A stretch of DNA of 8,765 nt from Bryobacteraceae bacterium (GTDB lineage Bacteria > Acidobacteriota > Terriglobia > Bryobacterales > Bryobacteraceae): assembly GCA_947456995.1 (NCBI GenBank), contig CANGVB010000111.1:1-8765 (forward strand), read 5' to 3'. Position numbers and translations under genes: made by a program. How positions within the stretch are numbered: position 1 is the stretch's first letter; every line of letters starts with the position of its first letter. The notes below the pieces were generated by a model, which was not told the DNA's origin, made no database searches, and saw only the letters and a program-made list of their open reading frames with translations. This document shows, piece by piece, positions 6,921 to 8,765 of this stretch.

Positions 6921-7316
6921 TTAACGCTTGGAGAACTGGAAGCGCTTGCGAGCACCTTTTTGGCCGTACTTTTTACGCTCATGTTCGCGAGGATCGCGAG
7001 TGAGCATACCAAGTTCTTTGAGCTTGGGACGGAGTTCGAGGTCGAATTCGAGCAACGCGCGCGCCACACCTAGCCGGCAGGCCTCAGCTTGACCCGTAAA
7101 GCCACCGCCGTCGGCAAGGATGAGAGCATCAAACTTGTCGGCCGTCTCGGTGGCAAGCAAGGGTTGCCGCACCGTGGCACGGGCGGTTTCCGTATGGAAG
7201 TATTGCTCGAGGGCGCGGTGGTTGACGGTAATGTCGCCCTTACCAGGACGCAAGAATACGCGAGCGGTCGAGCGCTTGCGGCGTCCGGTTCCAATAAATT
7301 GAGTTAAAGCAGCCAC
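6921..7316 (-). CDS. rpsI: 30S ribosomal protein S9
   Basis: A 131-residue S9 whose C-terminal tail reaches toward the P-site tRNA. Landmarks are [12 protein letters not shown] (9-20), the GKGDITVN loop (25-32), [19 protein letters not shown] (70-88) and the ending [17 protein letters not shown], including the invariant terminal SKR. The start is GTG at 7316: no ATG is available in frame, the protein begins at the expected residue, and GAAAGG lies six bases upstream. The usual His-Gly or Arg-Gly of the AxRxGIARAL motif reads Arg-Leu-Gly, a mild deviation. It follows rplM by 19 bases, so the pair is co-transcribed as in most bacteria. Confidence 0.97.
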   Translation of the reverse strand: MAALTQFIGTGRRKRSTARVFLRPGKGDITVNHRALEQYFHTETARATVRQPLLATETADKFDALILADGGGFTGQAEACRLGVARALLEFDLELRPKLKELGMLTRDPREHERKKYGQKGARKRFQFSKR

Positions 7317-7322
7317 TGAATA

Positions 7323-7328
7323 CCTTTC
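7323..7328 (-). promoter_or_regulatory. Ribosome binding site that fixes the GTG start of rpsI
   Basis: GAAAGG on the minus strand, six bases before GTG at 7316 and inside the 19-base rplM-rpsI gap. It supports GTG as the real start. Confidence 0.75.
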
Positions 7329-7335
7329 TTAGTCC

Positions 7336-7773
7336 TTAGGACGCGACCAGGGCCAGTGCTTCAGGCTTCTGAGCCTGGTGCGGATGGCGATCTGTCGCAT
7401 ACACTTTCAGTTTCTTGCCCATGTGCTTGCCGAGGGTGTTTTTGGGCAGCATGCCCTTAACAGCCAGCTCGATCATGCGAGTGGGTTTGGTGTCTTGCAT
7501 CTTTTTTGCGCCGGTAGACTTCAAGCCACCTGGATAACCAGTGTGGTAGTAGTAAACCTTCTGCTCGGTTTTGTTACCGGTGAGGCGCACTTTTGCAGCA
7601 TTAATGACGATCACGTGATCGCCTTGATCCAGATAAGGCGTATAGGTCGGTTTGTGTTTACCCATCAGGATGCGAGCGGCTTTGGTAGCCAGGCGGCCAA
7701 GGGTGGCGCCTTCTGCATCGATGATGTGCCAATTACGACTGACGTCTTTTCCGGAGGGTACGTAAGTTTTCAT
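7336..7773 (-). CDS. rplM: 50S ribosomal protein L13
   Basis: A 145-residue L13 (E. coli 142), an early-assembly protein of the large subunit. Motifs are [19 protein letters not shown] (15-33), [20 protein letters not shown] (36-55), [13 protein letters not shown] (55-67), [12 protein letters not shown] (74-85) and [20 protein letters not shown] (104-123). The ATG at 7773 begins MKTYVPS, typical for the family; a GAGGGAGA stretch lies about 11 bases upstream, slightly far. It is the first gene of the block, about 33 bases downstream of the predicted transcription start, so any feedback site must be in a very short leader. Confidence 0.97.
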   Translation of the reverse strand: MKTYVPSGKDVSRNWHIIDAEGATLGRLATKAARILMGKHKPTYTPYLDQGDHVIVINAAKVRLTGNKTEQKVYYYHTGYPGGLKSTGAKKMQDTKPTRMIELAVKGMLPKNTLGKHMGKKLKVYATDRHPHQAQKPEALALVAS

Positions 7774-7812
7774 ACGTTTCGGGTCTCCCTCATAAAAAAA
7801 GTCAACTTCACT

Positions 7813-7842
7813 AGTTTAGCGCTATATTTCAGCCTGTGTCAA
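7813..7842 (-). promoter_or_regulatory. Sigma70-type promoter of the rplM-rpsI-rpsB-tsf-pyrH-frr block
   Basis: On the minus strand a perfect -35 TTGACA (7842-7837) and a -10 TAAACT (7818-7813; four of six consensus bases) are separated by 18 bases. The predicted start is near 7806, giving a leader of about 33 bases. It sits in the 118-base gap between the unknown gene at 7892-8581 and rplM, where a promoter is expected. An alternative -10, CTAAAC, gives 17-base spacing. Confidence 0.65.
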
Positions 7843-7853
7843 AGACGTGACAC
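7836..7853. promoter_or_regulatory. Perfect 6+6 inverted repeat overlapping the rplM -35 box (possible operator)
   Basis: GTGTCA-N6-TGACAC is a perfect inverted repeat of 18 bases; after one mismatch, CC and GG flank it symmetrically. One arm contains five of the six bases of the -35 TTGACA. No T-run follows on either strand, so it is not a terminator. Such placement is typical of a dimeric repressor site, but the regulator is unknown and chance is possible. Confidence 0.4.
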
Positions 7854-7891
7854 CGGGACTTCCTTCACTTTCTGCAAGTTGTTGATTTTTA

Positions 7892-8581
7892 TCATCTGGC
7901 TGAAGGCATGACGGATTGAAGAAAACGCTGGATTTCTTCGCGGGAAACCGGGTTTTGTTCCTGGATTGGGTTTGTTCTGTTTTCCATGATGGCGCGGGCT
8001 TCGGGCAAGAGGGCCATCAGGCGGAAGGCGAGGATGCCGGCGGAGGTTTTGGTGAGGTCTGTTTTACGGATTTCGAGCATGGGGAAGGTGGCCGGGATAT
8101 CCATGGTTTTGTCGAGGAGGTAGAGTTCTGTGTGGATGTCCATGGCGAGGATTCGGTCTGTTTGGAGTTTTTTGAGTTCGCGGAGGGCTTTGTCGGCGCG
8201 GCGCTCCTGGGCGGCACCGAGTTTGAGGATGCGTTCCATTTGATGGAAGAGGGTTTCGTTATTGGGTTCGTTTGACCAGCGGGTTTGGGCGTCGATTTCA
8301 AGTTGTCGGGCGCGGTCTACCTGGAAGAGGGCGAACGTGTAGCGCTCGAAGGCCTGGAGCTCGAGTTCGCCTTCGGGGAGGCATTGTTTGAGGATTTTGG
8401 CCTTTAGCTGATCGTATTGGCTTCGTTCGTGCGGATTGTTTTCGAAGATGGTGGTGGGGTTGGCGGTGAGGCCGTGACGGGTGCTGTTGGCGGCGGAGGT
8501 GGCGCGGCCTTCGGCGGTTTTGGGGCCGGTGGACTTTTTTGCGTTTTGCCTGTTGGCATTGATTTGAGCTTGCGTAGACAT
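7892..8581 (-). CDS. Conserved hypothetical protein with N-terminal NRxNAxxSTGPxTxxG...HGL motif
   Basis: A 229-residue soluble protein of unknown function; no signal peptide or membrane segment is seen. Residues 8-38 carry a distinctive motif (NANRQNAKKSTGPKTAEGR, then NSTRHGL), which I recognise from multi-copy hypothetical proteins of Acidobacteria and Planctomycetes. The rest is mostly helical and charged, with possible coiled coil around 112-145 (QMERILKLGAAQERRADKAL). The basic, Asn/Ser/Gly-rich N-terminus could bind nucleic acid, but no catalytic motif supports a specific role. The start is secure: GAGGA (8591-8587) lies five bases before the ATG at 8581. No terminator separates it from the rplM promoter, so some transcription may run on. 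A terminator just upstream (8610-8635) isolates it from whatever precedes, so it probably has its own promoter or relies on read-through. Confidence 0.8.
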   Translation of the reverse strand: MSTQAQINANRQNAKKSTGPKTAEGRATSAANSTRHGLTANPTTIFENNPHERSQYDQLKAKILKQCLPEGELELQAFERYTFALFQVDRARQLEIDAQTRWSNEPNNETLFHQMERILKLGAAQERRADKALRELKKLQTDRILAMDIHTELYLLDKTMDIPATFPMLEIRKTDLTKTSAGILAFRLMALLPEARAIMENRTNPIQEQNPVSREEIQRFLQSVMPSAR

Positions 8582-8609
8582 GGAGATCCTCGATTCTGAT
8601 TTGAAATTG

Positions 8610-8635
8610 AAAAGAGGGGCGCAAGAGCGCCCCTC
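8610..8635 (-). terminator. Intrinsic terminator (minus orientation) upstream of the hypothetical gene
   Basis: GAGGGGCGC (8635-8627 on the minus strand), loop TCTT, GCGCCCCTC (8622-8614) form a perfect 9-bp GC-rich stem followed by TTTT (8613-8610). No T-run follows on the plus strand. It would end a minus-strand transcript that enters from the right edge of the window. Confidence 0.7.
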
Positions 8636-8749
8636 CGATTGAGAAGCTATCAGGCGAGGGGGCGGAAACGAACCATGTTTTTTGGATCTTGTTGATTCTG
8701 GGGGAAATAGAGGCGAATTTTTCTGTGAACGCTTTCCGTGAGTACCTAC

Positions 8750-8765
8750 GAGTGCTTAGCTCAGA
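8750..8765 (+). tRNA. Possible 5' end of a tRNA, cut by the window edge
   Basis: The last 16 bases read GAGTGCT-TA-GCTC-AGA. This matches a 7-base acceptor strand, U8-A9, the 5' D-stem GCTC and the AG of the D-loop in many bacterial tRNAs. The anticodon, T-arm and matching acceptor strand (which should read AGCACTC) lie beyond the window, so identity cannot be given and the call may be chance. Confidence 0.3.

Noticed and set aside
8650..8745. 31-codon minus-strand open stretch ending in TGA just before the terminator
   Set aside because: It looks faintly protein-like, but an in-frame TAG (8748-8746) closes it upstream, the only ATG is eight codons from the end and there is no ribosome site. 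It could be the tail of a broken gene but cannot be supported.
8690..8765. Minus-strand resemblance to the 3' part of a tmRNA (CTAAGC, then GTAG, then GTTC)
   Set aside because: The mandatory T-arm (GGAC...GGTTCGA with its complementary stem) and CCA end are missing downstream, so the match is most likely chance or the reverse complement of a tRNA start.
1..8765. CRISPR arrays, insertion sequences, phage or defence gene clusters
   Set aside because: I saw no spaced direct repeats, transposase or integrase motifs, or defence-type domains on either strand; apart from the short edge stretches the window is filled by the genes listed.

Overview
The window looks like a chromosomal segment of a GC-rich, heterotrophic bacterium, most likely an Acidobacteriota member (Terriglobales type). 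That placement is inference. It rests on the continuous run rplM-rpsI-rpsB-tsf-pyrH-frr, on a neighbouring gene of the 'NRxNAxxSTGPxTxxG...HGL' hypothetical family that I associate with Acidobacteria and Planctomycetes, and on a small secreted beta-rich protein of a kind I also associate with those phyla. No database search was possible.

Layout from left to right. (1) A minus-strand gene (9-1670) encodes a secreted Ig-like plus alpha/beta-hydrolase protein with two calcium-loop-like motifs. (2) Only 18 bases away, and divergent from it, is a two-gene plus-strand operon: an RmlC-family epimerase with non-consensus active-site positions (1689-2243), coupled by an ATGA overlap to a canonical dTDP-glucose 4,6-dehydratase RmlB (2240-3241). 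(3) RmlB meets tail-to-tail, with overlapping stop codons, a short minus-strand gene for a secreted protein (3238-3636). (4) The rest of the minus strand up to 7773 is a translation and nucleotide block read right to left: ribosomal proteins L13 and S9, then S2, EF-Ts, UMP kinase and ribosome recycling factor. It starts at a good sigma70-type promoter at about 7813-7842. It ends at a clear intrinsic terminator whose stem begins inside the last codons of frr. (5) Upstream of that promoter lies a minus-strand gene of unknown function (7892-8581). Beyond it are a second minus-oriented terminator and, at the very edge, 16 bases that look like the start of a plus-strand tRNA.

How the genes work together: L13, S9 and S2 are ribosome components. 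EF-Ts recharges EF-Tu and RRF recycles post-termination ribosomes. UMP kinase supplies UDP for RNA and envelope precursors and traditionally sits between tsf and frr. The RmlB/RmlC pair belongs to deoxysugar (dTDP-rhamnose-like) synthesis for surface polysaccharide, but rmlA and rmlD are not in the window.

I found no convincing undescribed multi-gene system. The points most worth a second look are regulatory and architectural: the terminator fused into frr, the palindrome on the rplM -35 box, the 18-base divergent gap with a perfect TATAAT, the altered RmlC motifs, and the unexplained right edge.
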